A DNA stretch of 64,000 nucleotides from an uncultured Eubacteriales bacterium (lineage in GTDB: Bacteria > Bacillota > Clostridia > Oscillospirales > CAG-272): positions 1 through 64,000 of the forward strand of contig CAOKER010000009.1 of the NCBI GenBank assembly GCA_948467545.1, read 5' to 3'. Of this stretch, positions 34,020-44,072 are shown in pieces. Position numbers and translations under genes: made by a program. The notes under the pieces were generated by a model. That model was not told the DNA's origin, searched no databases, and saw only the letters and a list, made by a program, of their open reading frames with translations. How positions within the stretch are numbered: position 1 is the first letter of the stretch; each line of letters opens with the position of its first letter.

Positions 34020-36428
34020 ATGAATTTACCTATTTCCTGGCTCAATGAATTTGTCGACGTTAAAGACATAGATATTAAAAACTATTGCGACCGCATGACC
34101 GATACAGGATCAAAGGTGGAAGGATGGAGTGTCCAAGCCGGCGACATTGAAAATGTCTGTGTCGGAAAAATTATTTCGGTCGAACAGCATCCCGACGCAG
34201 ACAGGCTTGTTATCTGTTCTGTCGATGTCGGCGAAGAAAAATCGCGGCAGATAGTAACCGCAGCTACAAATGTATACGCCGGAGCATATGTTCCGGTCGC
34301 AAAAGCTCCGGCCAAGGTTGCAGGAGGCGTTTCCATAAAGTCCGGAAAGCTGCGCGGCGCTGTTTCCGACGGAATGTTCTGCTCCGTTGCAGAGCTTGGC
34401 CTGACACTGCACGATATGCCATATGCGGTTGAAGACGGCATTCTTATACTGAATGACGATCCGACACTCGGAGATTATAAGCCCGGCGATGATATAAAAG
34501 AAATTTTGAAGCTCTCGGATAATATAGTAGAATTTGAAATTACTCCTAACAGACCGGACTGCCTTTCCGTTATCGGAATGGCGCGAGAAACCGCCGCATC
34601 ATTTGAAAGAACGGCAAAATATCACACCCCCGTCCTCCGTGCCGAAGACAAAAATGACAACGTTCGGAAATATTTGTCTGTTACGGTTAAAAACAGTACG
34701 CTCTGCCCGCGTTATACAGCCAAAGTTATAAAGAACGTAAAAATTGCTCCGTCTCCGCTCTGGATGCGCATGAGACTTCATGCGGCAGGAGTACGTCCGA
34801 TAAACAATATTGTCGATATAACAAACTATGTAATGCTGGAATATGGTCAGCCAATGCATGCGTTTGACTATGCATGTCTTGACGGAAACGCAATCGTTGT
34901 CCGCGAGGCAGATGAGGGAGAAAAATTCCGTTCTCTTGATGATATAGACCATACCCTAAGCGCAGGAATGCTCGTAATAGCGGACGAAAAGAAGCCGGTC
35001 GCCCTTGCGGGGGTTATGGGCGGCGCCAACAGCGAAATTAAGGACACAACGTCGATTGTAGTATTTGAATCGGCAAACTTCATGGGAAGCTCGGTCCGTA
35101 TAACATCCCGTGCACTCGGTATGAGAACCGAAAGCTCCGGACGTTTTGAAAAGGGACTTGACAGCGAAATGACACGTATCGCTATAGAAAGAGCATGCGA
35201 GCTTGCCGAGCTTCTCGGAGCCGGTGATGTCGTCGACGGTATAATTGACGTACGCGCCGGTGAAAAGCCGGAGGCGGCCGTAAAGTTTGAGCCTGACAGA
35301 ATCAACCGTTTCCTTGGAACAAATATTCCCGAGGACAGGATGGTATCCATACTCGAAAGCCTGCTCTTCAGAGTCAACGATGGAACAGTATATGTACCGT
35401 CATGGCGTGACGACGTCAGGTGTATGAATGATATTGCCGAAGAGATAATAAGAATATGGGGATATAATGAAATAAACTCTACAAACTTCCGTTCGGGAGT
35501 TAAAACGGGTGAATATACGCCGAGAAAAGCATATTCTCTGCGTTTGAACAATCTTCTCTGTTCGCTCGGATGCTGGGAAACCTGCAGCTTTTCATTTATA
35601 AGTCCAAAATATTATGATAAAATTCGTATGCCGAACAATGATCCGAGAAGAAAATCCGTCGTAATCCGCAATCCTCTCGGAGAGGATACAAGCGTCATGC
35701 GGACGGTTCTCCTGCCATCCGTTCTTGAATCGCTCGCACATAACAACAACAGTCATGCAGAAGACACGGCACTCTACGAAACCGCGTCCGTATATCTGCC
35801 CGCAGAGGACAAAACACTTCAGCCGTCCGAGCCGCTTCAGACAGCGATCGCTTTTTACGGCGGTGATTTCTATACCATGAAAGGGATTATCGAAACGGTT
35901 CTTGACGACGCTGGAGTTTTGAATTATCGTACCGCGTCAAAATCGAATGATCCGACATATCATCCCGGACGATGCGCTGAGATAATTCTTTCGGATAAAA
36001 GCCCAGTCGCCGTCTTCGGAGAGCTTCATCCTCTTACCGCTCGAAATTACGGATTTGATATGCCTGTTTACGCGGCGGTAATCGATACGGAAAAGCTTGC
36101 TTCGATTGCATGTTTTGACCGTACGTACAAGCAGATACCCCGCTATCCTGCGGTTTCACGTGATTTTGCATTTCTGTGCAACGCGGACACTGAAGCAGGG
36201 TCAATTGAAGAGGTTATCCGCCGCGCGGGAGGAAAGCTCGTTGAAAAAATCGACTTATTCGACGTATTCCGCGGAGAAAAGCTTGGCGCGGGCAAAAAGA
36301 GTCTTGCTTTTAATGTTTCTCTCCGCTCCTCAGATCACACCTTAACGGACGATGAAGCTGATAAAGCCGCAGAAAAAATCCTGCATGCAGTGGAAAACGA
36401 GCTTGGCTTTAAGCTCAGAGAAATGTAA
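34020..36428 (+). CDS. pheT: Phenylalanyl-tRNA synthetase beta subunit
   Basis: An 802-residue subunit with the usual order: N-terminal SWLNEFVDV segment, tRNA-binding (EMAP-like) domain about 40-150, B3/B4 editing domain with ITPNRPDCLSVIGMARE, B5 domain about 400-470 and a catalytic-like core. A C-terminal anticodon-binding domain (about 705-802, RYPAVSRDFAFLCNADT) follows. Length is standard. Ribosome site AAGGGGG lies about 10 nt before ATG. Confidence 0.97.
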   Translation: MNLPISWLNEFVDVKDIDIKNYCDRMTDTGSKVEGWSVQAGDIENVCVGKIISVEQHPDADRLVICSVDVGEEKSRQIVTAATNVYAGAYVPVAKAPAKVAGGVSIKSGKLRGAVSDGMFCSVAELGLTLHDMPYAVEDGILILNDDPTLGDYKPGDDIKEILKLSDNIVEFEITPNRPDCLSVIGMARETAASFERTAKYHTPVLRAEDKNDNVRKYLSVTVKNSTLCPRYTAKVIKNVKIAPSPLWMRMRLHAAGVRPINNIVDITNYVMLEYGQPMHAFDYACLDGNAIVVREADEGEKFRSLDDIDHTLSAGMLVIADEKKPVALAGVMGGANSEIKDTTSIVVFESANFMGSSVRITSRALGMRTESSGRFEKGLDSEMTRIAIERACELAELLGAGDVVDGIIDVRAGEKPEAAVKFEPDRINRFLGTNIPEDRMVSILESLLFRVNDGTVYVPSWRDDVRCMNDIAEEIIRIWGYNEINSTNFRSGVKTGEYTPRKAYSLRLNNLLCSLGCWETCSFSFISPKYYDKIRMPNNDPRRKSVVIRNPLGEDTSVMRTVLLPSVLESLAHNNNSHAEDTALYETASVYLPAEDKTLQPSEPLQTAIAFYGGDFYTMKGIIETVLDDAGVLNYRTASKSNDPTYHPGRCAEIILSDKSPVAVFGELHPLTARNYGFDMPVYAAVIDTEKLASIACFDRTYKQIPRYPAVSRDFAFLCNADTEAGSIEEVIRRAGGKLVEKIDLFDVFRGEKLGAGKKSLAFNVSLRSSDHTLTDDEADKAAEKILHAVENELGFKLREM

Positions 36429-36442
36429 TTATATATACAAAA

Positions 36443-36472
36443 TTGAGCCTGCGGCATATGCCGCAGGCTCAA
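36443..36472. terminator. 30-bp perfect palindrome between pheT and pth
   Basis: Left arm TTGAGCCTGCGGCAT with its exact inverse. It lies 14 bp after pheT and 50 bp after the convergent pth stop. It is positioned as a bidirectional terminator, but it lacks a T tract on either side, so it may end transcripts weakly or act as a 3' stabilising hairpin. Confidence 0.6.
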
Positions 36473-36521
36473 CAATTCCCGCTAAACAGACATGAAAAAA
36501 CAGTTCGTAAAACATCCTCGG

Positions 36522-37148
36522 TCAGTTATACTGATTCATAGCCTGCTCTGTTTTTCCGGATAAAATCAGTTCTATCGCCGGAAGCACATTCATCAGACAG
36601 TCAAAAACAGGCTTTTGATCGTCTTTTGAAATATCCATCAGAACCCAGTCTACAATACTTATACCCTGCGGAGGAGAACCGACTCCTATCTTTATTCTGA
36701 TAAAATCCTCTGTTCCAAGGTGGTTTATTATACTTCGTATACCCTTTTGCCCTCCGTCGCTTCCCTTGCGCTTTATGCGCATCTTCCCTGCCGGAATTGA
36801 TATATCGTCATGAATTACAATTATATTCCCCGACGGTATTTTATAAAATTTTGCCGCCTCGGATATAGCCTCTCCCGAATTGTTCATGAAAGTCTGCGGA
36901 CGAATCAACAGAATTCTCTTTCCTCCCACCCTTGTATCAGCACATAGAGATTTGAATTTAAGACGGTCGGTTTTTACATCAAGCTTTTGCTCAATACAGT
37001 CAAGCGCAAGAAAACCCATATTATGATGAGTACTGTGGTATTTATCTCCGGGATTGCCGAGACCGGCCACAATATATGTGATCGGAGCAGCACTGTCTTC
37101 TTTTTTTTCTGATTCAATCCTTTTAAAAATATCAAAAATATTACTCAC
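36522..37148 (-). CDS. pth: Peptidyl-tRNA hydrolase
   Basis: It recycles tRNA from peptidyl-tRNA released by stalled ribosomes. A 208-residue protein with the core IVAGLGNPGDKYHSTHHNMG (residues 26-45, containing the catalytic His), FMNNSGEAI and VIHDDISIPAGKMRI. A charged N-terminal extension of about 24 residues (FDIFKRIESEKKEDSA) is not part of the usual enzyme. The start is GTG at 37148, with TGAGGT about 7 nt upstream. Confidence 0.94.
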   Translation of the reverse strand: MSNIFDIFKRIESEKKEDSAAPITYIVAGLGNPGDKYHSTHHNMGFLALDCIEQKLDVKTDRLKFKSLCADTRVGGKRILLIRPQTFMNNSGEAISEAAKFYKIPSGNIIVIHDDISIPAGKMRIKRKGSDGGQKGIRSIINHLGTEDFIRIKIGVGSPPQGISIVDWVLMDISKDDQKPVFDCLMNVLPAIELILSGKTEQAMNQYN

Positions 37149-37198
37149 ATCAAAACCTCATTTGTATAAAATAAAAGCACGGTAATGTAACTTTCGGA

Positions 37199-37316
37199 TT
37201 CAGCAAGGCACAAAGCTCAGTCATAAGACAATTCACAGCGGCGGACCGTACGCCAAAGAAAAAAACGGGACAGCCCGCCGCACAGATAGCATGGGACATA
37301 CTGCTTTTAGTTATAA
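37199..37316 (+). repeat. Family A dispersed element, copy A6
   Basis: It runs TTCAGCAAGGCACAAAGCTC, GTCATAAGACAATTCACAGC, then AAAAAAACGGGACAGCCCGC and the terminal box CATACTGCTTTTAGTTATAA. On the minus strand CGGG-CTGT-CCCG is followed by seven T, an intrinsic-terminator shape, while GCGGCGG and CCGCCGC could form an alternative larger stem. It lies 50 bp upstream of the pth start. Confidence 0.65.
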
Positions 37317-37375
37317 ATTCTTAAATACTATTTTATTTCCGTTATATGAATTTTTCAAGATTAATAATCTAAAGT

Positions 37376-37490
37376 TTCAATAAAGCTCAAAGCGCCGTCA
37401 TGAACCGCTTCGATGAAGGATTATACCCGCCGAAAAAAGCCGAACAGCCCGCCGCATTAGAGCCGGCAAATATCCCGTATTTATAATTCC
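37376..37490 (+). repeat. Family A dispersed element, copy A7
   Basis: It starts TTCAATAAAGCTCAAAGCGC then CGTCATG like copy A4, shares ACAGCCCGCCGCA with copy A6, and ends ATCCCGTATTTATAATTCC in place of the usual box. It lies 60 bp after copy A6 in the same orientation, in the pth-ppdK spacer. Confidence 0.6.
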
Positions 37491-37715
37491 GTATTTTCAG
37501 AAATACAATAACTATCATTTGTTTATCAAAAATAATCTTAATATCAGTATTTATGTGTTCTGACTCGTATGCGTACACATTTTGCAGGAAATATTTTTAA
37601 ATAATTGTAAATAATTCAAGTTAAGGATAGTATTTTGCAGTTCGATGTGTTAAAATATCTTTTAGACTAATTATAATATGTAATTAACTAAATTTATATG
37701 GAGGCAAAAAATTTA

Positions 37716-40361
37716 ATGAGTACAAAGAAGTATGTCTATCTGTTTTCCGAAGGAAACGCAAGCATGCGCGAGCTGCTGGGCGGTAAGGGTGCTAACCTTG
37801 CCGAGATGACTAATCTTGGTCTTCCGGTTCCGCAGGGATTTACAATTTCAACTGAGGCCTGCACACAGTATTACGAGGACGGCAGGAAAATCAATGATGA
37901 TATCCAGGCTGAGATAATGGAAAATATCAGCAAAATGGAGAAAATCACCGGTAAGAAGTTCGGCGATAAAGAGAATCCGCTACTTGTTTCTGTTCGGTCA
38001 GGTGCGCGTGCTTCAATGCCCGGAATGATGGATACAATTCTTAACCTCGGTCTGAATGAACAGGTTGTTGACGTTATAGCGGCTAAATCGGGCAATCCGC
38101 GTTGGGCATGGGACTGCTACAGAAGATTCATTCAAATGTTCTCCGACGTTGTAATGGAAGTCGGAAAGAAATATTTTGAAAAGCTCATCGACGAAATGAA
38201 AGAAAGAAAAGGCGTTGTATACGACGTTGATCTTACCGCAGATGACTTAAAGGATCTTGCAAATCAGTTTAAGGCCGAATACAAAAAGCAACTCGGCACT
38301 GATTTTCCGGATGATCCGAAGGTACAGCTTTTTGAAGCTATTAAGGCTGTATTCCGTTCATGGGACAACCCGCGTGCAAATATCTACCGTATGGATCATG
38401 ACATCCCTTATTCATGGGGTACTGCTGTAAACGTACAGATGATGGCATTCGGTAATATGGGCAATGACTGCGGTACCGGAGTTGCATTCACACGTAATCC
38501 GGCAACAGGTGAAAAGGGGCTTATGGGCGAATTTCTCATGAACGCTCAGGGCGAAGACGTTGTTGCGGGTGTTCGTACACCAATGCCTATCGCAGAAATG
38601 GCTAAGGTTCTTCCCGATGTTTACGCACAATTCCAAAAAATTTGTCAAACTCTCGAAAATCATTACCGGGATATGCAGGATATGGAGTTTACAATCGAGC
38701 AGGGCAAGCTGTTTATGCTTCAGACACGCAGCGGTAAACGTACTGCCGCTGCAGCTATCAAGATTGCATGCGATTTAATCGACGAAGGAATGATTACAGA
38801 AGAAGAAGCTCTTATGCAGATTGACGCGAAGAGTCTTGACATGCTTCTTCATCCGACGTTTGATACAAAGGCGCTTAAAGAAGCTGATAATAATAATGTT
38901 ATCGGTAAAGGTATTGCCGCATCTCCGGGTGCCGCTGCAGGTAAGATAGTATTTACCGCAGAAGACGCTGTTGTCGAAGGCAAGAAGGGCGAAAAGGTTA
39001 TTCTCGTACGTCTTGAAACCTCTCCCGAGGATATTGAGGGTATGAAATACGCGCAGGGTATTCTTACCGTCCGCGGAGGTCAGACATCTCACGCAGCGGT
39101 TGTTGCACGCGGAATGGGTACATGCTGTGTCTCCGGCTGCGGTGACATTAAGATGGACGAAGAGAATAAACGTTTTACTCTTGCAGGCAAGGAATTTCAC
39201 GAAGGCGACGGACTATCGCTCGACGGCTCGACAGGCAACATTTATGACTGTGTAATTCCTACTGTTCCCGCAGATCCTAACTCCGGATATTTCGGCAGAA
39301 TCATGAAGCTTGCGGACAAGTATAAGAAGCTCGGCGTAAGAACAAATGCGGACACTCCCGCCGATGCAAAGCGCGCTGCTGAGCTTGGCGCTCAGGGAAT
39401 CGGTCTTTGCCGTACCGAACATATGTTCTTCGGAGAAGGAAGAATCGACGCGTTCCGTGAGATGATCTGCTCCGAGACTGTTGAAGAAAGAAAAACTGCT
39501 CTTTCTAAGATTGAATCCATGCAGCAGGCAGATTTTGAAGGACTGTTCGAAGCTCTCGGCGGATATCCCGTAACAATTCGTTTCCTCGATCCTCCGCTTC
39601 ATGAGTTTGTTCCGACAAATGACGCCGATATAGACATTCTCGCAAAGGCACAGGGTAAAACTTCAGCTCAGATTAAGCAGATTTGCACAGACCTTCATGA
39701 GTTTAACCCGATGATGGGACATCGTGGATGCCGTCTTACAGTAACATATCCGGAAATCGCCGAGATGCAGACAGCTGCAGTTATCAAGGCGGCTATTAAT
39801 GTGAAGAAAAAGCATTCCGACTGGAATATTGTTCCTGAAATTATGATACCTCTTGTAGGAGAAATTAAAGAGCTTAAATTCGTGAAGGATGTTGTCGTAA
39901 AGACTGCAGACGAAATTATCAAAGAATCCGGCAGTGACCTTAAATATGAGGTTGGTACAATGATTGAAATTCCTCGTGCAGCTCTTACTGCCGACGATAT
40001 CGCCAAGGAAGCTCAGTTCTTCTGCTTCGGTACAAACGATCTTACTCAGATGACATTCGGATTCAGCCGTGACGACGCAGGAAAATTCCTCCCGTCATAT
40101 TATGAAAATAAGATTTATGAATCCGATCCGTTTGCACGCCTCGATACTGTCGGTGTCGGAAAACTCATGGACATGGCGGTTACTCTTGGCAGAAAGACAC
40201 GTCCTACACTCCACTGCGGTATCTGCGGTGAACACGGAGGAGATCCGTCTTCTATCGAGTTCTGCAATAAGATTGGTCTTGACTATGTATCATGTTCTCC
40301 TTTCCGTGTGCCGATTGCACGTCTTGCCGCTGCACAGGCTGCAATTAAGGAAAAGAAATAA
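37716..40361 (+). CDS. ppdK: Pyruvate, phosphate dikinase
   Basis: It interconverts pyruvate, ATP and phosphate with PEP, AMP and pyrophosphate, in glycolysis or gluconeogenesis of many anaerobes. The 881-residue protein has the ATP-grasp domain (GGKGANLAEM near residue 22), the swivelling phosphohistidine domain (GGQTSHAAVVARGMG, His near 456) and the C-terminal TIM barrel with the catalytic Cys in HCGICGEHGGDP. ATG 37716 is chosen because GGAGG lies 11 nt upstream; an in-frame ATG at 37698 overlaps that ribosome site. It is monocistronic with a strong terminator. Confidence 0.97.
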   Translation: MSTKKYVYLFSEGNASMRELLGGKGANLAEMTNLGLPVPQGFTISTEACTQYYEDGRKINDDIQAEIMENISKMEKITGKKFGDKENPLLVSVRSGARASMPGMMDTILNLGLNEQVVDVIAAKSGNPRWAWDCYRRFIQMFSDVVMEVGKKYFEKLIDEMKERKGVVYDVDLTADDLKDLANQFKAEYKKQLGTDFPDDPKVQLFEAIKAVFRSWDNPRANIYRMDHDIPYSWGTAVNVQMMAFGNMGNDCGTGVAFTRNPATGEKGLMGEFLMNAQGEDVVAGVRTPMPIAEMAKVLPDVYAQFQKICQTLENHYRDMQDMEFTIEQGKLFMLQTRSGKRTAAAAIKIACDLIDEGMITEEEALMQIDAKSLDMLLHPTFDTKALKEADNNNVIGKGIAASPGAAAGKIVFTAEDAVVEGKKGEKVILVRLETSPEDIEGMKYAQGILTVRGGQTSHAAVVARGMGTCCVSGCGDIKMDEENKRFTLAGKEFHEGDGLSLDGSTGNIYDCVIPTVPADPNSGYFGRIMKLADKYKKLGVRTNADTPADAKRAAELGAQGIGLCRTEHMFFGEGRIDAFREMICSETVEERKTALSKIESMQQADFEGLFEALGGYPVTIRFLDPPLHEFVPTNDADIDILAKAQGKTSAQIKQICTDLHEFNPMMGHRGCRLTVTYPEIAEMQTAAVIKAAINVKKKHSDWNIVPEIMIPLVGEIKELKFVKDVVVKTADEIIKESGSDLKYEVGTMIEIPRAALTADDIAKEAQFFCFGTNDLTQMTFGFSRDDAGKFLPSYYENKIYESDPFARLDTVGVGKLMDMAVTLGRKTRPTLHCGICGEHGGDPSSIEFCNKIGLDYVSCSPFRVPIARLAAAQAAIKEKK

Positions 40362-40424
40362 TTTAAAAAGCTTTCATTATACGGCAAATCCGATTTAAAA
40401 ATTTGGATAACCGAAATAAAAACC

Positions 40425-40458
40425 AGACCTTGCAGGAAAAATCCTGCAAGGTCTTTTT
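40425..40458 (+). terminator. Terminator of ppdK
   Basis: A 13-bp perfect stem AGACCTTGCAGGA / TCCTGCAAGGTCT with a 4-base loop and TTTT after it. Confidence 0.92.
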
Positions 40459-40533
40459 GTTTTCAACCCGTAAATACATTTACCCAGCAAAAATTCTTAC
40501 TATTGAAATTAACGAATATTTTTTTCTGCATAA

Positions 40534-40562
40534 TTGATTTGTATAAATTTAAATGGTATAAT
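40534..40562 (+). promoter_or_regulatory. Promoter upstream of the alpha/beta hydrolase gene
   Basis: TTGATT (40534-40539), a 17-bp spacer and TATAAT (40557-40562). The leader to the gene is about 230 nt, AT-rich and without a fold I can name. Confidence 0.7.
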
Positions 40563-40795
40563 TATCTAAAATAATTGCTCATAATATAAATCAGAGTACA
40601 ATAACGGCTGTGCATCAGTAAATAATCCCGAAATAAATTTTAAACTATCAGAACTTATATTGAGGAAAATCAGAATATATTAAAAAATATGTTTTAAATT
40701 AAAGTTACATGTCTTAACTGCTAAAATAAAACCCTGACATTTCAGACATGCCGAAGCTGCATAAATTATAAATACATGCAAAGGAGCGGATATTT

Positions 40796-41725
40796 ATGAA
40801 AAAAGAAGAATTATCTATAAAGAGTGTTTATGATGAGCTCCCTCTTGGAATCAGCGTTCGTATTCCGGAGCAGTCTCCGATAGGTATCATTCAATTTGTT
40901 CATGGCATGTCTGAGCATCGCGGACGTTATCATGACGTCATGGAGTATTTTACACAGGTTGGATATATCACTGTGATTCACGACCACCGCGGACATGGTG
41001 AAAGTGTACACCGTTCGGAAGATTATGGCTACTTCTATAAAAATGGCAGCGATGCAATTGTAGAAGACGCGCATCAGGTTACACTTTACATTAAAAAGCG
41101 TTTTCCGGGACTTCCGCTGATACTTATAGGACACAGTATGGGTTCTATGGTAGTACGCTGTTATACCCGAAAATACGATAAAGATATTGACGGACTGATA
41201 GTCTGCGGTTCTCCGAGCCGCAATTCTATGGCAAAGCTCGGTCTGTTTTTGGTAAACATAATGAGCAAAATCAAGGGTGAATATTACAGAAGTACGCTTG
41301 TACAAAAAATTGCCTTCGGCGCTTTTAATCGCAATATACAAAATCCAAAAAGTGAAAACTCCTGGATTTGCAGTAACGAAGAAGTTGTCAAGGAATATGA
41401 CAATGATTCTAGATGCGGATTTATCTTTACTTTAAACGGCTTTGATACCCTCTTTAAATTAATGATATGCACTTATAAAAAAACCGGATGGGCTTTGAGC
41501 AATCCGACGCTTCCGATTATTTTTATAGCCGGAGAACAGGATCCCTGTATTGTAAATCGCAAAGCCTTTGAACGAGCCGCCGCATTCATGAGTGAACGAG
41601 GATATCAGAATTGTGAGAAAAAATTATATAGCAAAATGCGCCATGAAATCCTTAATGAAACCGGAAAAGAAAGGGTGTGGGATGATATACGGCGTTGGAT
41701 AGAAAAACAGCGGCTTAATTCATAA
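40796..41725 (+). CDS. Alpha/beta hydrolase, lysophospholipase/monoacylglycerol lipase type
   Basis: A 309-residue cytosolic hydrolase. IQFVHGMSEHRGRY carries the oxyanion region, VIHDHRGHGES follows, the nucleophile elbow is GHSMGS (about 114-119), the acid lies in AGEQDPC and the base in MRHEIL. It most resembles bacterial monoacylglycerol lipase/lysophospholipase L2-like enzymes. Ribosome site AAGGAGCGG precedes ATG by about 8 nt. It leads a plus-strand group with the P-loop kinase 56 bp downstream. Confidence 0.87.
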   Translation: MKKEELSIKSVYDELPLGISVRIPEQSPIGIIQFVHGMSEHRGRYHDVMEYFTQVGYITVIHDHRGHGESVHRSEDYGYFYKNGSDAIVEDAHQVTLYIKKRFPGLPLILIGHSMGSMVVRCYTRKYDKDIDGLIVCGSPSRNSMAKLGLFLVNIMSKIKGEYYRSTLVQKIAFGAFNRNIQNPKSENSWICSNEEVVKEYDNDSRCGFIFTLNGFDTLFKLMICTYKKTGWALSNPTLPIIFIAGEQDPCIVNRKAFERAAAFMSERGYQNCEKKLYSKMRHEILNETGKERVWDDIRRWIEKQRLNS

Positions 41726-41781
41726 AATCAGTATAACTATCAGCAAGGCACACATTATTTAAGTTATAAATTACAGAAAGA

Positions 41782-42294
41782 GTGCAAAAGATACCATTGA
41801 AAAATTTGTATATAATCGGCGGAACAATGGGAGTAGGAAAAACCGCAATATGCCGAATTTTAAAAAATATGCTTAAAAACAGTGTGTTTCTGGACGGAGA
41901 TTGGTGCTGGGACATGAATCCGTTTTCTGTCACCGATGAAACAAAACAAATGGTTCTTGATAACATTTGTTACGTTCTGAATAATTTCATTGGCTGCAGT
42001 ACACTCGAAAATATCATATTCTGTTGGGTACTGCATGAACAAAATATTATTGACATTATAATGTCAAGATTGGATTTGACAGAAGTAAAAACTATACCAA
42101 TTTCGCTTGTTTGCAGAGAAGAAAAGCTTCGGGAAAGACTCTTAAAGGATGTTAATGCCGAAATCCGTAAGCCTGACGTAATCGAAAGAAGTATAGAAAG
42201 AATACCTCTGTACAAAAAGTTAAACACATATAAAATTGACGTTTCTGATATTACGGCAGAGGATGCCGCGAAACATATCAAGGAACTTACTTAA
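41782..42294 (+). CDS. Small P-loop nucleotide kinase-like protein
   Basis: A 170-residue protein with Walker A GGTMGVGKT (residues 13-21), a DGDWCWD acidic segment like the lid/substrate region of AAA_33 or shikimate-kinase-like P-loop proteins, and an Arg-rich EEKLRERLL segment. A phosphotransferase for a small molecule is likely, but the substrate is unknown. The start is uncertain: GTG 41782, directly after GAAAGA, or TTG 41797. It probably shares a transcript with the hydrolase. Confidence 0.7.
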   Translation: MQKIPLKNLYIIGGTMGVGKTAICRILKNMLKNSVFLDGDWCWDMNPFSVTDETKQMVLDNICYVLNNFIGCSTLENIIFCWVLHEQNIIDIIMSRLDLTEVKTIPISLVCREEKLRERLLKDVNAEIRKPDVIERSIERIPLYKKLNTYKIDVSDITAEDAAKHIKELT

Positions 42295-42546
42295 ATATAT
42301 TCTGAAAGTTTGTCATAAGAATTTTCGTAAGCAATTTTATTACTGCCGAAAATTTATAAAATTTATTTAATATTCGGAGCAGCATATTAACAGCATGACA
42401 GAACAGTTTCCTCTTTTGTCAGCCATACATCTACAGCCTTCTCAGCAATACGGTAAAGATATTTCTTATGAATAACAGAATTAATAAAACGAAAAACAAC
42501 ATGGCTTTACATTTTATGCAAATAAATTTAGAAAGGAGTATGACAT

Positions 42547-44070
42547 TTGAATGAAAAATTAAAGGAAAAAACCAAAGAAGCGCTGTCTGCGGCTCTTCCG
42601 ATTACCGTAATAGTATTACTGCTCAGTATATTCGCCGTTCCGCTCGAAATCGGTACTATCGCGCTTTTTATGGGAGGCGCCCTTTTGCTTATTATCGGAA
42701 TGGGATTCTTCCAGCTCGGTGCAGAAATGGCTATGACACCGCTCGGTGAAGGTATAGGCGGTCAGATGTTTAAGAGCAAAAAACTTGCAGTAATTATTGT
42801 AATTTGCTTTTTTATGGGCGCCATTATCACTGTAGCAGAACCGGATTTACAGGTACTTGCAGAACAGGTTCCGTCAATTCCAAATCAAGTTTTAATTTGG
42901 ACGGTTGCGCTTGGAGTAGGCATATTCACAACAATTGCCGTACTGCGTGTATTATTCAAAATTCCTCTTTCGGTAATTCTATTTATACTGTACATACTTA
43001 TTTTTGTTATATCTGCATTTGTACCTGAGAATTTCTTATCGGTAGCCTTTGATGCAGGCGGAGTAACAACAGGTCCTATCACAGTCCCGTTTATAATGTC
43101 TTTAGGTATAGGTCTTTCATCCGCAAGGAGCGACAAAGACGGAGCAGGAGACAGCTTCGGACTCATCGCGCTGTGCAGTGTCGGACCGATATTAATGGTC
43201 ATGCTGTTAGGAATCTTCTATAATCCATCAGATGCTTCGTATACTGTAACGGAAATCCCTCAAATTAACACTATGCGTGACGTGGTGCGGGAACTTGCCG
43301 TTCAGCTTCCGCACTACGCACGTGATGTTATGCTTTCAATGTCTCCGGTCCTCGGAGTATTTCTTATATTTCAGCTTATATGCCGGCGTTATCACAAACA
43401 CCAAATATTAAAAATGATCGTGGGCTTTCTCTATACAATCATAGGATTAATTTTATTTTTAACCGGAGTAAATGTAGGATTCGCACCTGTCGGAAGCTTA
43501 ATCGGCGCCGGTATGGGAGAAGGAACGTTCAGGTGGCTGCTGATTCCTATAGGTATACTGATCGGTTATTATATAGTCAAGGCAGAGCCTGCCGTACAGG
43601 TTCTGAACCATCAGGTTGAAAGCATAACGAACGGAACAATCTCCTGTAAATCGATGAACACATGTCTTTCAATCAGTATTGCGGCTGCTGTTGCTCTTGC
43701 CATGCTGCGTGTACTTACAGGTATAAGTATATATTGCATTATTATACCCGGATACTTAGCTGCGTTAATTATGGCGCGTTTTGTTCCATCAATCTTTGTC
43801 GGTATCGCATTTGACTCCGGCGGGGTCGCCAGCGGACCAATGACTTCAACATTTTTACTGCCGCTTGCGATGGGAGCCTGCAGTGCTTCCGGCGGAAATG
43901 TAGTTACAGATGCATTCGGCGTTGTCGCGCTGGTTGCATTAGCCCCGCTCATTGCCGTTCAAATCATGGGACTTTTGTACAAAATCAGATTAAAACATCA
44001 AAATGTCAATATATCCTGCCATAAAACTAATGACGATGACAATGATATTCTGGAATTGGAGGAAGATTAA
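42547..44070 (+). CDS. DUF1538 multispan membrane protein, internally duplicated
   Basis: A 507-residue integral membrane protein of the DUF1538 family with about twelve hydrophobic spans. Two halves carry matching motifs: AFDAGGVTTGPITVPFIMSL (residues ~170-189) and AFDSGGVASGPMTSTFLLPL (~423-442), so it arose by duplication and looks like an inverted- or tandem-repeat transporter. AVIIVICFFMGAIITVAEPD and the matching LIPIGILIGYYIVKAEPAVQ strengthen the duplication. The tail is acidic. The start is TTG 42547, with AAAGGAG 8 nt upstream. The PII-like gene starts 2 bp after its stop. The transported substrate is unknown. Confidence 0.85.
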   Translation: MNEKLKEKTKEALSAALPITVIVLLLSIFAVPLEIGTIALFMGGALLLIIGMGFFQLGAEMAMTPLGEGIGGQMFKSKKLAVIIVICFFMGAIITVAEPDLQVLAEQVPSIPNQVLIWTVALGVGIFTTIAVLRVLFKIPLSVILFILYILIFVISAFVPENFLSVAFDAGGVTTGPITVPFIMSLGIGLSSARSDKDGAGDSFGLIALCSVGPILMVMLLGIFYNPSDASYTVTEIPQINTMRDVVRELAVQLPHYARDVMLSMSPVLGVFLIFQLICRRYHKHQILKMIVGFLYTIIGLILFLTGVNVGFAPVGSLIGAGMGEGTFRWLLIPIGILIGYYIVKAEPAVQVLNHQVESITNGTISCKSMNTCLSISIAAAVALAMLRVLTGISIYCIIIPGYLAALIMARFVPSIFVGIAFDSGGVASGPMTSTFLLPLAMGACSASGGNVVTDAFGVVALVALAPLIAVQIMGLLYKIRLKHQNVNISCHKTNDDDNDILELEED

Positions 44071-44072
44071 TT

